Shown one piece after another: positions 43,683 to 53,971 of a DNA stretch of 64,000 nt. The DNA comes from Alphaproteobacteria bacterium (GTDB taxonomy: Bacteria; Pseudomonadota; Alphaproteobacteria; Bin95): NCBI GenBank assembly GCA_020638555.1, contig JACKII010000003.1, forward strand, positions 186,001 to 250,000. The letters are read 5' to 3'. Made by a program: the position numbers and the translations under genes. The stretch's first letter is position 1. Every line of letters begins with the position of its first letter. Below the pieces are notes generated by a model. That model was given only the letters and a program-made list of their open reading frames with translations. It searched no databases and had not been told where the DNA came from.

Positions 43683-44768
43683 ATGAGCAGCAGCGTGGCG
43701 CAACCCGGCGGTTGGACGGTCGCGGACCTGGAACGGGACCCGTCGTGGCGCTTCCGCATCGACGAGGCGGCCGCGGCACACCTCGCCGATACCGTGCGCC
43801 GGGCCTATGATCCGGACCGCCCGCTGTTCGCCTACACGCGCGAGGATTTCGATTTCGGCCCGGCGCTCGACACGATCCGGGCCGGCATCCGCGAGGCGCA
43901 TCACGGCCGTGGCCTCGCCCTGGTGCAGGGGCTGCCGCGCGCCGGCCTGGGCGAGGACGAGTTCCGGCTGCTCAACTGGGCCATCGGCCTGCATTCCGGC
44001 GTCGCCCGGCCCCAGGGCAAGGCGAGCCAGTACATCTCCGCCGTGCGCGACGCCGGCACGGACTACCGCTCGGCCGGCGGGCGCGGCTATTCCTCCAACG
44101 CCAAGCTGGACTTCCACGTCGACGGCTCCGACCTAGTCACGCTCGCCTGCTACAACAAGGCGCGCGTCGGCGGCCAGAGCATGATCACCAGCACCATCGC
44201 TGCCTGGAACGCCCTCGTGGCCGAGCGGCCCGACCTGGCCGAGGTCGCGCGCCAGCCGTTCCAGTTCTCGCGCCAGAACGAACAGGCGCCGGACGAAGGC
44301 CCCTATTACGGCCAGCCGCTGGTCGATTTCTGCGAGGGCCGGCTGTTCGGCAAGTGGAACCGCAACCGCGTGCTGAGCGCCCAGCGGATCGAGGGCGTGC
44401 CGCCGCTGACGCCCGTCCAGCAGGAATGCCTGGACGTGATGGACGGCATTTTGCAGCGGCCGGCGTTCATGTTCACCATGTTCGTCGAACCCGGCGACAT
44501 GCAGATCATGAACAACCACATCATCCTGCACTCGCGCACCGACTACGAGGACTTCGCCGACCCGGCGGAAAAGCGCCTGCTGTTCCGGCTGTGGATGGCA
44601 CCGCCGGACAGCGTGCGCCTGCCGGACACCTGGTGGGATTTCTTCCGCTCGACCGCGCCCGGCACGGTGCGGGGCGGCATTCGCGGCCATTGCCACGACG
44701 CCGCCTGTCTGGCGTTCGAACGCCGCCAGGCCGCGAGCCTGGGCATGCCGCCCCCCGCAGCCGAGTGA
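43683..44768 (+). CDS. TauD/TfdA-related 2-oxoglutarate dioxygenase (AmbC/CAS-like)
   Basis: 361 residues. The iron ligands are the HVD of KLDFHVDGSDLVTL and a later His in MQIMNNHIILHSRTDYED; AEKRLLFRLWM carries the oxoglutarate arginine. The spacing and the NNHIILHSRT block are those of the fungal-like TauD branch that also contains gamma-butyrobetaine-hydroxylase-type and lyase-like proteins. AAGGAG lies 8 nt before the ATG. It is alone after the copper genes, so no partner hints at the substrate. Confidence 0.8.
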   Translation: MSSSVAQPGGWTVADLERDPSWRFRIDEAAAAHLADTVRRAYDPDRPLFAYTREDFDFGPALDTIRAGIREAHHGRGLALVQGLPRAGLGEDEFRLLNWAIGLHSGVARPQGKASQYISAVRDAGTDYRSAGGRGYSSNAKLDFHVDGSDLVTLACYNKARVGGQSMITSTIAAWNALVAERPDLAEVARQPFQFSRQNEQAPDEGPYYGQPLVDFCEGRLFGKWNRNRVLSAQRIEGVPPLTPVQQECLDVMDGILQRPAFMFTMFVEPGDMQIMNNHIILHSRTDYEDFADPAEKRLLFRLWMAPPDSVRLPDTWWDFFRSTAPGTVRGGIRGHCHDAACLAFERRQAASLGMPPPAAE

Positions 44769-45087
44769 AGCGAGGGCGCGGCACGCTTCCGGCCCATGCA
44801 CGGAATAACAGCCCTTGCCTCTCCATTCCCCCACTTCTCCCGCGCAGGCGGGAGCCCATGCCTGAGACCAGAACACAAAGTCCGGACTGTGTGGGAGACT
44901 CGGACATTGCCCCTCATCCTCCCCTCCCCCGACCTGATCGGGAGCCCATGCCTGGGAGCTTCTCACAAAGTCCGGACTGTATGGGGAGTCTCAGGCATGG
45001 ACCCCGTGTCGAGCACGGGGCGGCGGGGAAGGGTCAGGTGAGAGCGCGAACCCGTGACCGCCCCCGCAGACCGCAACGCCCTCACCG
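44769..45087. repeat. dispersed palindromic intergenic repeat, family A, copy 3 (tandem)
   Basis: No gene is visible. Two related 90-bp halves each contain GGGAGCCCATGCCTG (44850 and 44940) and CACAAAGTCCGGACTGT (44874-44890 and 44964-44980). The whole ends with TCTCAGGCATGGACCCC and a CCCCGTGTCGAGCACGGGG hairpin. It is thus an internally duplicated version of 941-1054 and 19058-19163. It lies between the convergent dioxygenase and atpG genes. Confidence 0.85.
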
Positions 45088-45942
45088 TCACCCTCGCCCC
45101 GACCCCAGCGCGGCCTCGGCGCCGGCGGCGAGTTCGATGATCTCGGCGGTGATCTCTTCCTGGCGCAACTGGCGCTCCTGCAAGGTCAGGTCCGAGAGCT
45201 TGGTCGCGATATTGGTCTTGGCGGCGGCCATGGCCCGCATGCGCGCCTCGTTCTCCGCCTCGAAGGCGTGCATCGCCGCCTTGTAGAGCTGGGCGAACAC
45301 GTATTCTTCCGACAGGCGCTGCAACAGCCGCTCGGGCGCCAGCATGGTCAGCGGCGGCGCATACGCCGAGGCGCGGGCAAACAGGTCGTAGGAAAGCGGC
45401 AGCAGCGAATGCCGGCCGATCTCCAGGTCCGAACCGGCCCGCGCGAACACCAGGTCGACGGCGGCCAGTTCGCCCCGCGCGATGCGGTCATAGAGCGCCT
45501 CGGCCAGGTGGTTCGCCAGCGACGGCAATGCCTCGATATGGGTCGGCAGCGTGGCCGACCAGGCCGGCTCCAGGCCGCGCTCGCGCGCCAGGGTCAGGCC
45601 GCGGCTGCCTACCAGAAACACCGTGCTGCCCGCAAAATCCGGAGCGACGGCCTCCAGCAGGCGCTCGGCAAAGGTGCCGGCAAAGCCCTGCTCGGCCGCG
45701 AAGGCGACGACACCGCGGCGGGTCGGCTCGGTCGAGGCGGGTGCGCCGTCCTGGGGCAGCAGGGCCAGGGCCTGGCCGATGGCGGCGGAGATCACGTCGC
45801 TATAGGCGTCGATCCCCGGCAACAGTGCCCGGCAGTGCTGGGCGCGGGCGGCGGCGATGCCGCGCATGGCGGTGACCACGGCCTCCAACTGGCGGACATT
45901 CTGGATCTGGGCCAGGATCTGGGCGTGCCGTTGCGCCATCAT
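45088..45942 (-). CDS. atpG: N-type ATPase gamma subunit
   Basis: 284 residues, the size of F1 gamma. The N-terminal helix RHAQILAQIQNVRQLEAVVTAMRGIAAARA and the C-terminal helix with EARMRAMAAAKTNIATKLSDL form the rotor coiled coil. The ends align with F-ATPase gamma (IxxTxAMxxVAA and the EN..RM.AM..A motif). Its start overlaps the atpA stop by 4 bp. Last gene of the atpDCQRBEFAG operon. Confidence 0.9.
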   Translation of the reverse strand: MMAQRHAQILAQIQNVRQLEAVVTAMRGIAAARAQHCRALLPGIDAYSDVISAAIGQALALLPQDGAPASTEPTRRGVVAFAAEQGFAGTFAERLLEAVAPDFAGSTVFLVGSRGLTLARERGLEPAWSATLPTHIEALPSLANHLAEALYDRIARGELAAVDLVFARAGSDLEIGRHSLLPLSYDLFARASAYAPPLTMLAPERLLQRLSEEYVFAQLYKAAMHAFEAENEARMRAMAAAKTNIATKLSDLTLQERQLRQEEITAEIIELAAGAEAALGSGRG

Positions 45943-47468
45943 TCGGCCCCTTCGCGGGCGAAGCGCCCGGCGAGCCGCGCCAGCGCCGCCGCCAGTTCCG
46001 CCCGTCCCGCCTCGTCCAGCTTGCCGGTCCCGGCGACCTGCCGGGCGGCTTCCGGCGCATCGCGGTCAAGGGCGGACGGCAGCGCCGCACGGAAGGCCGG
46101 CACCCGCTCCAGCGGCACCGCGTCCAGCACGCCACTCTGCACCGCCATCACCAGCCCCACCTCGTCCACCAGCCGCAGCGGCGCGTATTGCGGCTGGGTC
46201 AGCGCCGCGCGGATGCGGCGGCCGCGGGCGATCTTGCCCCGGACCTGCTCGTCCGTGACGCCGCCGAAGCGCGTGAACATCTCCAGTTCCAGGAACTGGG
46301 CATAGTCCAGGCGCATGGCATGGGCCGCCTCGCGCAGGGCCGGCGCCTGGGTCTTGCCGCCGATGCGGCTGACGCTGGTGCCGACATCCACCGCCGGCTT
46401 GTGGCCCTCGTGGAACAGGCGGGTGTCGAGCACGATCTGGCCGTCGGTGATCGAGATCAGGTTGGTCGGGATGTAGGCGCTGAGATTGCCGGCATCGAGT
46501 TCCGCAATCGGCAGCGCCGTCAGCGAGCCGCCGCCCGCCTGGGCCGACAGCTTGGCCGCGCGCTCCAGCAGGCGGGCGTGGACATAGAACACGTCGCCCG
46601 GATAGGCCTCGCGCCCCGGCGGCTGCCGGGTCAGCAGGGCGATCTCGCGGTGCGTGGCCGCGTGCTTGGTCAGGTCGTCGATGACGACGAGCGCGTGCTG
46701 GCCGCGGTCGCGGAAATACTCGGCGAGGGTGAAGCCGGCGAACGGCGCGATCCATTGCAGGCCAGGCGCCGACGAGGCGCCGGCCACGACGAAAATGCAG
46801 CGCTCCGGCGCGCCATGGGCGTGAACCGCGTCGATCACCCGCCGCACGGTCGAGGATTTCTGGCCGACGGCGACATAGACGCAGATCACGTCGCTGGATT
46901 TCTGGTTGATGATGCAGTCGACCGCCACCGCGGTCTTGCCGATGGCCCGGTCGCCGACGATCAGTTCGCGCTGGCCGCGGCCGAGGGCGAACATGGAATC
47001 GAGCACCAACAGGCCGGTCTGCACCGGCTCAGTGACGAAATCCCGCTCGATGATGGCGGGCGCGGGCCGGTCCACGGGCAGGGTGTCGGCAGCCTCGATC
47101 TCGCCGGCGCCATCCAGCGGCCGGCCGAGCGGATCGACGGTGCGGCCGAGAAAGCCGGGCCCGACCGGCACCCGCACCACGGCGCCGGTGCCGCGCACCC
47201 GGTGGCCGGCTTCCAGCCCCGCCGGGTCGTCCAGCAGCACGCAACCCACCCGGTCGCGGTCCAGGGTCATGGCAAAGCCGGTCTGGCCGTGCTCGAACAC
47301 CACCAGTTCGTCCAGGCGCACGTCCGGCAGGCCGGAGACCTCGGCAATACCGTCGGCGGCGGCTTCCACCCGGCCCACTTCCTCCACGCTCGGCGTCAGT
47401 TCGACACGGCCGACCCGGTCCCTGGCCCGTTGCAGCCAGTCGTCAAGACCCGCGGTGATTGAGGTCAT
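45939..47468 (-). CDS. atpA: N-type ATPase alpha subunit
   Basis: 509 residues. Walker A is GDRAIGKTA; the late LLTRQPPGREAYPGD and SISDGQI-type region (LISITDGQIVL) are family motifs of F1 alpha. It is a non-catalytic nucleotide-binding subunit that alternates with beta. ATG 47468 overlaps the end of atpF by 26 bp, so translation is coupled. Sequence is divergent from main F-ATPase alpha in the way N-ATPase alpha chains are. Confidence 0.93.
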   Translation of the reverse strand: MTSITAGLDDWLQRARDRVGRVELTPSVEEVGRVEAAADGIAEVSGLPDVRLDELVVFEHGQTGFAMTLDRDRVGCVLLDDPAGLEAGHRVRGTGAVVRVPVGPGFLGRTVDPLGRPLDGAGEIEAADTLPVDRPAPAIIERDFVTEPVQTGLLVLDSMFALGRGQRELIVGDRAIGKTAVAVDCIINQKSSDVICVYVAVGQKSSTVRRVIDAVHAHGAPERCIFVVAGASSAPGLQWIAPFAGFTLAEYFRDRGQHALVVIDDLTKHAATHREIALLTRQPPGREAYPGDVFYVHARLLERAAKLSAQAGGGSLTALPIAELDAGNLSAYIPTNLISITDGQIVLDTRLFHEGHKPAVDVGTSVSRIGGKTQAPALREAAHAMRLDYAQFLELEMFTRFGGVTDEQVRGKIARGRRIRAALTQPQYAPLRLVDEVGLVMAVQSGVLDAVPLERVPAFRAALPSALDRDAPEAARQVAGTGKLDEAGRAELAAALARLAGRFAREGAE

Positions 47469-48201
47469 GCCCCAACTCCTCCCGAATGCGCGCGAGATCG
47501 GCCTGCCAGTTGTTGCGGATGACGGTGTTGCGCGCGTGCACTTCCAGGCCGGCGACCAGGTCCGGGTCGGTGCGGAACACGGGCTCCACCGGCGCCCCGG
47601 CCGCCCGGGCCAGCAGCCCGCGCACCCGGTCGGCCTGGGCCTCGTCGAGCGGTGCGGCCGTGACGATCTCCACCGGATGCTCGCCGTCGGCGGCGGCAAG
47701 CGCGGTCCGTTCCGACTCGGGAAGCCCCTGCAAGGCGTGGTCCAGCCCTTCCAGGAAGGCGAGGAACACCGTCTCGGGCGGCAGGCGGCGCAGCAGGCGT
47801 CCGGCAATCTCCACCGAAAGCCGGGCCGCCTCGGCAACGACACTGCCTTCGGCCTCCAGCCGCTGGCGCTTCAGGGCGGCCTCCGCCTCGGCCCGCTGGT
47901 GGGCGAGCGCTTCGGCCGACCGGGCCAGCAGCCGCTCCTTTTCCGCCGCGGCCTCCGCCTGCGCCGCCGCCAGCAGCCGCTCCCGCTCCGCCGCGATCCG
48001 GTCGCGCTCGGCGCCGGCCTCGGCCGCCTGGTGCTCGGCCCGCTCCCGCTCGGCGGCGGCGTCGGCCAGCAGGCGTGCGGTTTCCTCGCGCCGCCTGGCG
48101 ACGATGCCGGCGATGGGCCGGAAGAAGAACCGCGCCAGGATCCAGACCAGGATCAGGACATTGACGGTCTGGAGCGCCAGCGTCCACCAGTCGAACTGCA
48201 T
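47443..48201 (-). CDS. atpF: N-type ATPase b subunit (extended)
   Basis: 252 residues, against about 156 for a normal F-type b subunit; N-ATPase b chains are known to be longer. One N-terminal membrane helix (WWTLALQTVNVLILVWILARFFF) is followed by a long Ala/Glu/Arg-rich coiled coil (residues 35-115), then a C-terminal domain with LPPETVFLAFLEGLDHALQGL. This last part resembles the delta subunit region; the operon has no separate atpH gene, so it may replace delta as the stator link. Confidence 0.9.
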   Translation of the reverse strand: MQFDWWTLALQTVNVLILVWILARFFFRPIAGIVARRREETARLLADAAAERERAEHQAAEAGAERDRIAAERERLLAAAQAEAAAEKERLLARSAEALAHQRAEAEAALKRQRLEAEGSVVAEAARLSVEIAGRLLRRLPPETVFLAFLEGLDHALQGLPESERTALAAADGEHPVEIVTAAPLDEAQADRVRGLLARAAGAPVEPVFRTDPDLVAGLEVHARNTVIRNNWQADLARIREELGHDLNHRGS

Positions 48202-48205
48202 GGCG

Positions 48206-48451
48206 CTATTGGATGAACGGGTTGGCGAACAGCACCAGCAGCGCGATCACCAGGCAGTAGATCGCCATGGTCTCGATCATCGCCAGGCCGACGAACAGCA
48301 TGCGCGAGATGGTGCCCGCGGCCTCCGGCTGGCGGGCGATGGCATCCATGGCGGCGGCGACCGCCCGCCCCTCGCCCAGCGCCGGGCCGAACGCGCCCAG
48401 GCCGACCGCCAGGGCGGCCGAGAAAATGCTGACGACTTCAATCCAGTTCAT
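48206..48451 (-). CDS. atpE: N-type ATPase c subunit (rotor ring)
   Basis: 81 residues in two membrane helices joined by the polar loop ARQPEA. Helix 2 carries the ion-binding E60 (GLAMIETMAIY) with T61 and Y65; helix 1 carries E27 (GPALGEGRA) at the position of Gln in sodium-type c subunits. Two carboxylates per c subunit are typical of N-ATPases. Overlaps the end of atpB by 14 bp. Confidence 0.93.
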   Translation of the reverse strand: MNWIEVVSIFSAALAVGLGAFGPALGEGRAVAAAMDAIARQPEAAGTISRMLFVGLAMIETMAIYCLVIALLVLFANPFIQ

Positions 48452-49142
48452 GGGGGTCTCCGTTCCGGGACTCGTCCGGCTGGCCCTCGGTCAGGGCCGA
48501 GCCGATGAACACCATGGCCAGCACGGTGAAGATATAGGCCTGCACGGCGCCGGTCAGCAGGTCGAGCGCCATCAGCGGGATCGGCACCAGCAGGCCCGCA
48601 AGCGAGAGGACGATGGCGATGACGAACACGCCGCTCATGACATTGCCGAACAGGCGCACGATCAGCGAGAAGGTGCGGGTGAAGGTCTCGACGATGTTCA
48701 GCGGGATCATCACCACCGTCGGCTCGGCGAAGGTCTTCAGATAGCCGACCGGCCCGCGCCCGCGGATGCCGAACCAGAATATGGCGCAGAAGACGATCAG
48801 CCCCAGCGCCGCGTCGGTCTCCAGATGCGCCGTCGGCGGATCGACGCCGGGGATCAGGGACGACCAGTTGGCGGTCAGGATGTAGAGGAACAGCGTGCCG
48901 ACCAGCGGGATAAAGGGCGCAGGGTCCGCCCGCATGGTGGAGCGCACCTGTTGCTCGATCACGCCGACGATCGCCTCCAGCACGGTCTGCCGCGTGCCGG
49001 GTCGGAGCGACAGCCGCCGGGTCAGCAGCCAGCCGCCCGCGCCCAGCGCCAGCATGATCGCCCAGGTCACCACCACCGGCTCGGTGATCGGCACCGGGCC
49101 CAGCATGAACACCAGTTTGGCGGACAGCGGCGACTCGATCAT
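48438..49142 (-). CDS. atpB: N-type ATPase a subunit
   Basis: 234 residues with five to six membrane segments. The stator arginine is R163 in FSLIVRLFGN, needed for ion translocation against the c ring; QAYIFTVLAMVFIGSAL is the conserved last helix. ATG 49142 overlaps the atpR stop by 4 bp. Together with the c ring it forms the ion channel. The N-terminal part is shorter than in E. coli subunit a. Confidence 0.93.
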   Translation of the reverse strand: MIESPLSAKLVFMLGPVPITEPVVVTWAIMLALGAGGWLLTRRLSLRPGTRQTVLEAIVGVIEQQVRSTMRADPAPFIPLVGTLFLYILTANWSSLIPGVDPPTAHLETDAALGLIVFCAIFWFGIRGRGPVGYLKTFAEPTVVMIPLNIVETFTRTFSLIVRLFGNVMSGVFVIAIVLSLAGLLVPIPLMALDLLTGAVQAYIFTVLAMVFIGSALTEGQPDESRNGDPHELD

Positions 49143-49438
49143 GGCGCGGCTCCCAGGCGCAAGACCGCGGTGCGGGCGACAAGCAGGCCGCCGGTCGCGG
49201 CCAGCAGCGGCAGCGCGCCGCACCAGATGGCCACGGCGGCCAGCACGCCGCCCAGCAGCACCAGACGCCCCGCCTGCAAGGCCAGCGACGGCCCTGTGCG
49301 CCCGGCCAGGAACCAGCGCACGCTCCAGCGCAGCGACAGGAAGTGCGCCGCCCCCAAGGCCACGCCCAAGGCAAGCCAGACCAGCAATTGCAACACCCAG
49401 GCGAGCGAGCCGGGTTCGGCGAGGATCAGCGCCGTCAT
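49139..49438 (-). CDS. atpR: N-type ATPase AtpR membrane subunit
   Basis: 99 residues with three predicted helices: the first (WVLQLLVWLALGVALGAAHFLSL, residues 14-36), then LVLLGGVLAAVAIWCGALPLLAATGGLLV forming two. AtpR is found only in N-ATPase operons, between atpQ and atpB, and is thought to help assemble or regulate ion specificity of the ring. Overlaps both neighbours by 4 bp. Confidence 0.85.
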   Translation of the reverse strand: MTALILAEPGSLAWVLQLLVWLALGVALGAAHFLSLRWSVRWFLAGRTGPSLALQAGRLVLLGGVLAAVAIWCGALPLLAATGGLLVARTAVLRLGAAP

Positions 49439-49800
49439 TGCCGGTGCATCCATCGCCACGCCGACCAACAGCCCAGGGCCAGGCCCACCAGCAGCAGCGG
49501 CGCGGTCCAGAAAATGCCGCTTTGCAGTTCCCGGTCGATCCAGCGGCCGAGAAACAGGCCCAGCAGGCCCGGCGTCACGATCATCCAGCCGAGCATGCCG
49601 ATCTGGCCGACCTGCCGCATCAGCGAGGGCTCGCCCTCGCGCCGCCAGTGCTCGCGGCGTTCGAGGCGGGTGCGCGCAGCCTCGGCCATGTCGCGGGCGG
49701 TGTCGACGCCAGCGGTCTCGCGCCCGGTCGGGTCGTCCCCGGCCGACGAGCCCGGACGGTCCCCCGGGCAGTCCCTCGCCGGGTCGGCGGCGGCACTCAC
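49435..49800 (-). CDS. atpQ: N-type ATPase AtpQ membrane subunit (AtpI-like)
   Basis: 121 residues starting at GTG 49800, whose bases overlap the atpC stop. After a charged N-terminal part of about 60 residues come two membrane helices: GMLGWMIVTPGLLGLFLGRWI and FWTAPLLLVGLALGCWSAW. AtpQ belongs to the AtpI-like assembly factors, which help build the c ring. The long N-terminal extension, rich in Asp, Gly and Pro up to residue 30, is poorly conserved in the family; a downstream start is possible. Confidence 0.8.
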   Translation of the reverse strand: MSAAADPARDCPGDRPGSSAGDDPTGRETAGVDTARDMAEAARTRLERREHWRREGEPSLMRQVGQIGMLGWMIVTPGLLGLFLGRWIDRELQSGIFWTAPLLLVGLALGCWSAWRWMHRQ

Positions 49801-50296
49801 GAGCCGTCTCCCACCGGCCCGCCCCCGACGCCCGGCCCGCGGCCAACGCTTGGCCCGCGCCCAACGCTTGGGCCGCCCCCAACGCTTGGGCCGCGGCCGT
49901 CGGGGCGCAGGAAGCGCATGATCTGGCGCACCGCCTTCATCTGCAATTGCAGGCTTTCGGTCCGGGCGGAGCGTTCGGTGTCGGCCCGCTGCCGGAACCG
50001 GTCGAGAACCTCCTGTTCCAGCCGGTCCAGCCGGTCCCCCGGCACCGCCTCGCGCGTGGCGATGGCCACTTCGGTCCCGTCCGCCGCCTGGGTGACCGAG
50101 AGCACGCCGCGGCGGACGGCGCAGTAATGGCGGCGCTCGTCCGCCCGTTTCCAGCTGACAATGCCCACCTCCAGCGCGGTCAAGAGGTCGGCATGGCCGT
50201 TCAGAATGCCGAAGCTGCCGCTCTCGTCCTCCGCCCGCACTGCGGTCACGCCGGTCTCGTCGACGACGACGGCGGTCGGGGTGGTGATCAGCAGCC

Positions 50297-50300
<4 letters not shown>
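49797..50300 (-). CDS. atpC: N-type ATPase epsilon subunit with repeated Gly-Pro-Ser-Val tail
   Basis: 167 residues. The N-terminal beta-sandwich (residues 1-85, including FGILNGHADLLTAL) and a helical part (RLDRLEQEVLDRFRQRA) are normal for epsilon. The last 32 residues are unusual: units of GRGPSV, GGGPSV, GRGPSV and GRGPGV encoded by 18-bp tandem repeats. They extend the chain by about a fifth and would be disordered. Overlaps atpD by 4 bp (ATGA) and atpQ by 4 bp. Confidence 0.88.
49822..49905 (-). repeat. 18-bp tandem repeats at the 3' end of atpC
   Basis: AACGCTT recurs at 49845, 49863 and 49881 with an 18-bp period, within units such as GGCCGC-CCAACGCTTGG. About four imperfect units encode the (G/R)GPSV tail of the epsilon subunit. 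The frame is kept, and the atpC stop and atpQ start follow immediately. Confidence 0.85.
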
Positions 50301-51754
<1,454 letters not shown>

Positions 51755-51817
51755 GCGTCGTCCTTCGGAAACCGGGGTCAAACCGAATGCAACAATCCTA
51801 CCCTATCGTCCAGGACG

Positions 51818-51850
51818 GGCGGTGCATTGAGAAAAGTCAAATGCACCGCC
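51818..51850. promoter_or_regulatory. 11-bp inverted repeat between phyH-like gene and atpD
   Basis: GGCGGTGCATT (51818-51828) and AATGCACCGCC (51840-51850) are perfect complements across an 11-nt spacer. The element is just after the oxygenase stop and 65-100 bp before the atpD start, so it may terminate the first or bind a regulator of the ATPase operon. No T-tract follows, which favours regulation. Confidence 0.45.
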
Positions 51851-51858
51851 GCGGCCGG

Positions 51859-52701
51859 TCAGCGCCGCCGCCGCCCTTCGGCCCCCGCGCCTTCGAACAG
51901 GATGGTATGCCGGCGCGCGGCATCGGCGGCCACCCGCTCAAAATCCGCATCGGCCATGCGGGTCGCAGGCCCATCGACCAGGGTGAAGTGGCCGAACCGG
52001 TCCTCGCCCGCCACCAGCACGACCTCGGTGTCCGGGCCGGAGCGGGCTTTCATCCGCGGCGCGATATAGCGGATGGCGGCGCCGATGCGCCGGTCGCCGG
52101 TGCGGTTCGGGCCGGACGCATGAAACAGATGGCCGTGATGCACCGACGCCTGGCCCGTCTGCAACACCGCATCCACCGCCCGGGATTCGTCCACGTCGAC
52201 CGCCAGTTCCTGGCCGCGGGTCAACAGGTTCTCGCCGGCAAACGTGTCCTTGTGCGGCACGATGCGCTCTCGGTGGCTGCCGGGGACGAAGCGCATGCAG
52301 CCGCTTTCGGTCGTGGCCGGCGACAGCGCCACCCAGAGCGTCACCTCGTCCTGCTGGTCCAGCCCCCAATAGGTCAGGTCCTGGTGCCAGCTCACATAGT
52401 GCGGGGTGTTCGCCTCCTTGATGAACAGGCCGGAACCCCAGACCAGCAGGTCCGGCCCCAGCACCGCGCTTGCGGCGGCGATCATCTTCGGATGGCAGAC
52501 CAGCGCGTCGAACCCCGGCAACAGGCGGGCGGGATAGCCCCGCAGCAGGCCCAGCCGCTTCGGGTCGTCCGCCAGCGCGGCTTCCCCGGCTTCCAGGTCG
52601 GCGCGCAGGCCCTCGGCGTCCGCCGGCGACAGGATGTCGAGCGGAAAGACGAAGCCGTCGCGGGCATAGTCCGCGGCCAGGGTCGAGGCCATATCGTTCA
52701 T
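51859..52701 (-). CDS. phytanoyl-CoA dioxygenase (PhyH)-family oxygenase
   Basis: 280 residues from ATG 52701, with GGAGG 9 nt upstream. The 2-oxoglutarate/iron fold is shown by SWHQDLTYW (His and Asp ligands) and by HGHLFHASGPNRTGDRRIG (second His and the oxoglutarate Arg). CMRFVPGSHRERIVPH is a typical PhyH stretch. The family hydroxylates fatty acyl-CoAs, ectoine and many small molecules. It is downstream of the IPNS-like gene on the same strand with a 99-bp gap. Substrate unknown. Confidence 0.85.
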   Translation of the reverse strand: MNDMASTLAADYARDGFVFPLDILSPADAEGLRADLEAGEAALADDPKRLGLLRGYPARLLPGFDALVCHPKMIAAASAVLGPDLLVWGSGLFIKEANTPHYVSWHQDLTYWGLDQQDEVTLWVALSPATTESGCMRFVPGSHRERIVPHKDTFAGENLLTRGQELAVDVDESRAVDAVLQTGQASVHHGHLFHASGPNRTGDRRIGAAIRYIAPRMKARSGPDTEVVLVAGEDRFGHFTLVDGPATRMADADFERVAADAARRHTILFEGAGAEGRRRR

Positions 52702-52800
52702 CGCGGCAATCCTCCAGCCCGGCCCCGTGCGGCCGGTCGGTGGCCTCCTTACCCGGTCGCCGCCGCAAGCGCCATCGACCAAGCCGACCAAACCGTGACG

Positions 52801-53871
52801 TTATCCGGCCCGCTCCGGGTAATAGCGGCGCACATTTTCGGGATAGCTGCGGCGGAAATAGTTCCAGAGCTGGCCGCCATAGGTGTCCGGATGGCTCTGG
52901 CTCTGCATGTCGGCGACGCCGCCGGCCACCTCGTCCGGCTGGGTCATGAAGCCGGCACCGGCATGGCGCGGGCTGGCGGCCACCGCCTCGTGAAAGGCGG
53001 GCGCCAGCGGCAGCGGCCGCAGCGAGGTGTCCAGGGATGGCCCGTGGAAATAGCCGACCGACAGGCGCGCGGCCCGCGTCGCGACGCGATGCGGCGTCGC
53101 CACGAAATAATTGCCGGTGATCGATTGCAGCACCTCGCCCAGATTGATGACGAAGGCGCCCGGCACCGGTGCGATCGGCACCCAATCGCCGTTGGCGTTC
53201 TCCACCTCCAGCCCCGGCGTGGTGCCGGGCGCCAGGATGGTGAGGAAGCCGGCGTCGTGATGGGCGTTGACGCCGAATGCGCCGGGCGGCGTTTCCGGGT
53301 AGGAAATCAGCTTGGTGAGCGACATGCGCTCGGCACCGAACATCCGGTCGAAATGGTCCGGCGCCAGGCCCAGCCCCTCGGCGAAAATCCGCATCAGCCG
53401 GTCGCCGAGCGTGCCCAGTTCGCGGAACCAGCGGTCCATGGTGGCGCGGTAGCCGGGCAGCACTGCCTCCGGCAGCCACTGGTTCGGCCCCAGCAGGCGC
53501 AGATAGTCCGGCCGGACGTCCGGGCTGCGCGCCGGGTGCTCGCTCCACAGGTCGATCTGCTCGCGCACGTCGACGCGGTTGTTGGTACGCTCCGCCCCCA
53601 CCGGCTCCCAGCCGCGGAAATGGCGCGAATTGCGCTTGTCGATCAGGCGCTTTTGGTCCTCCGGCAGCGCGAAAAACCGGCGCGAGAGGTCGAACACGTC
53701 GGTGACCAGTTGCGGATCGACGCCGTGCCCCGTGACCAGCATGAAGCCGATATGGTGGCAGATGTCGCGCACATGGCGGACCAGGGCCGCGCGGGCCGCG
53801 GCATCGCCGTCCGCCATGGTGGACAGGTCGACCACGGGGATGGTTGCAAAATCGCCGGAAATTTCGGTCAT
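52801..53871 (-). CDS. isopenicillin-N-synthase-like 2-oxoglutarate/Fe(II) oxygenase
   Basis: 356 residues. The plant-type DIOX_N part begins TIPVVDLSTMADG; the catalytic part has NAHHDAGFLTIL (His and Asp), TPHRV (second His) and ARLSVGYF, whose Arg-x-Ser binds 2-oxoglutarate. Such bacterial proteins often act on amino acids, flavonoids or alkaloid-like compounds. GGAGAAAAT precedes the ATG. It is divergent from the cysteine-dioxygenase-like gene with about 100 bp between starts, in moderately AT-rich DNA. Confidence 0.85.
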   Translation of the reverse strand: MTEISGDFATIPVVDLSTMADGDAAARAALVRHVRDICHHIGFMLVTGHGVDPQLVTDVFDLSRRFFALPEDQKRLIDKRNSRHFRGWEPVGAERTNNRVDVREQIDLWSEHPARSPDVRPDYLRLLGPNQWLPEAVLPGYRATMDRWFRELGTLGDRLMRIFAEGLGLAPDHFDRMFGAERMSLTKLISYPETPPGAFGVNAHHDAGFLTILAPGTTPGLEVENANGDWVPIAPVPGAFVINLGEVLQSITGNYFVATPHRVATRAARLSVGYFHGPSLDTSLRPLPLAPAFHEAVAASPRHAGAGFMTQPDEVAGGVADMQSQSHPDTYGGQLWNYFRRSYPENVRRYYPERAG

Positions 53872-53971
53872 ATTTTCTCCAACAGCGTATCAGATTGGAA
53901 AATTGTTTGCTAAACTGCGGACTCCGATGCCGTGTGCGTCCCGATCGCACCACCACCCACGAGAGTCAGCC

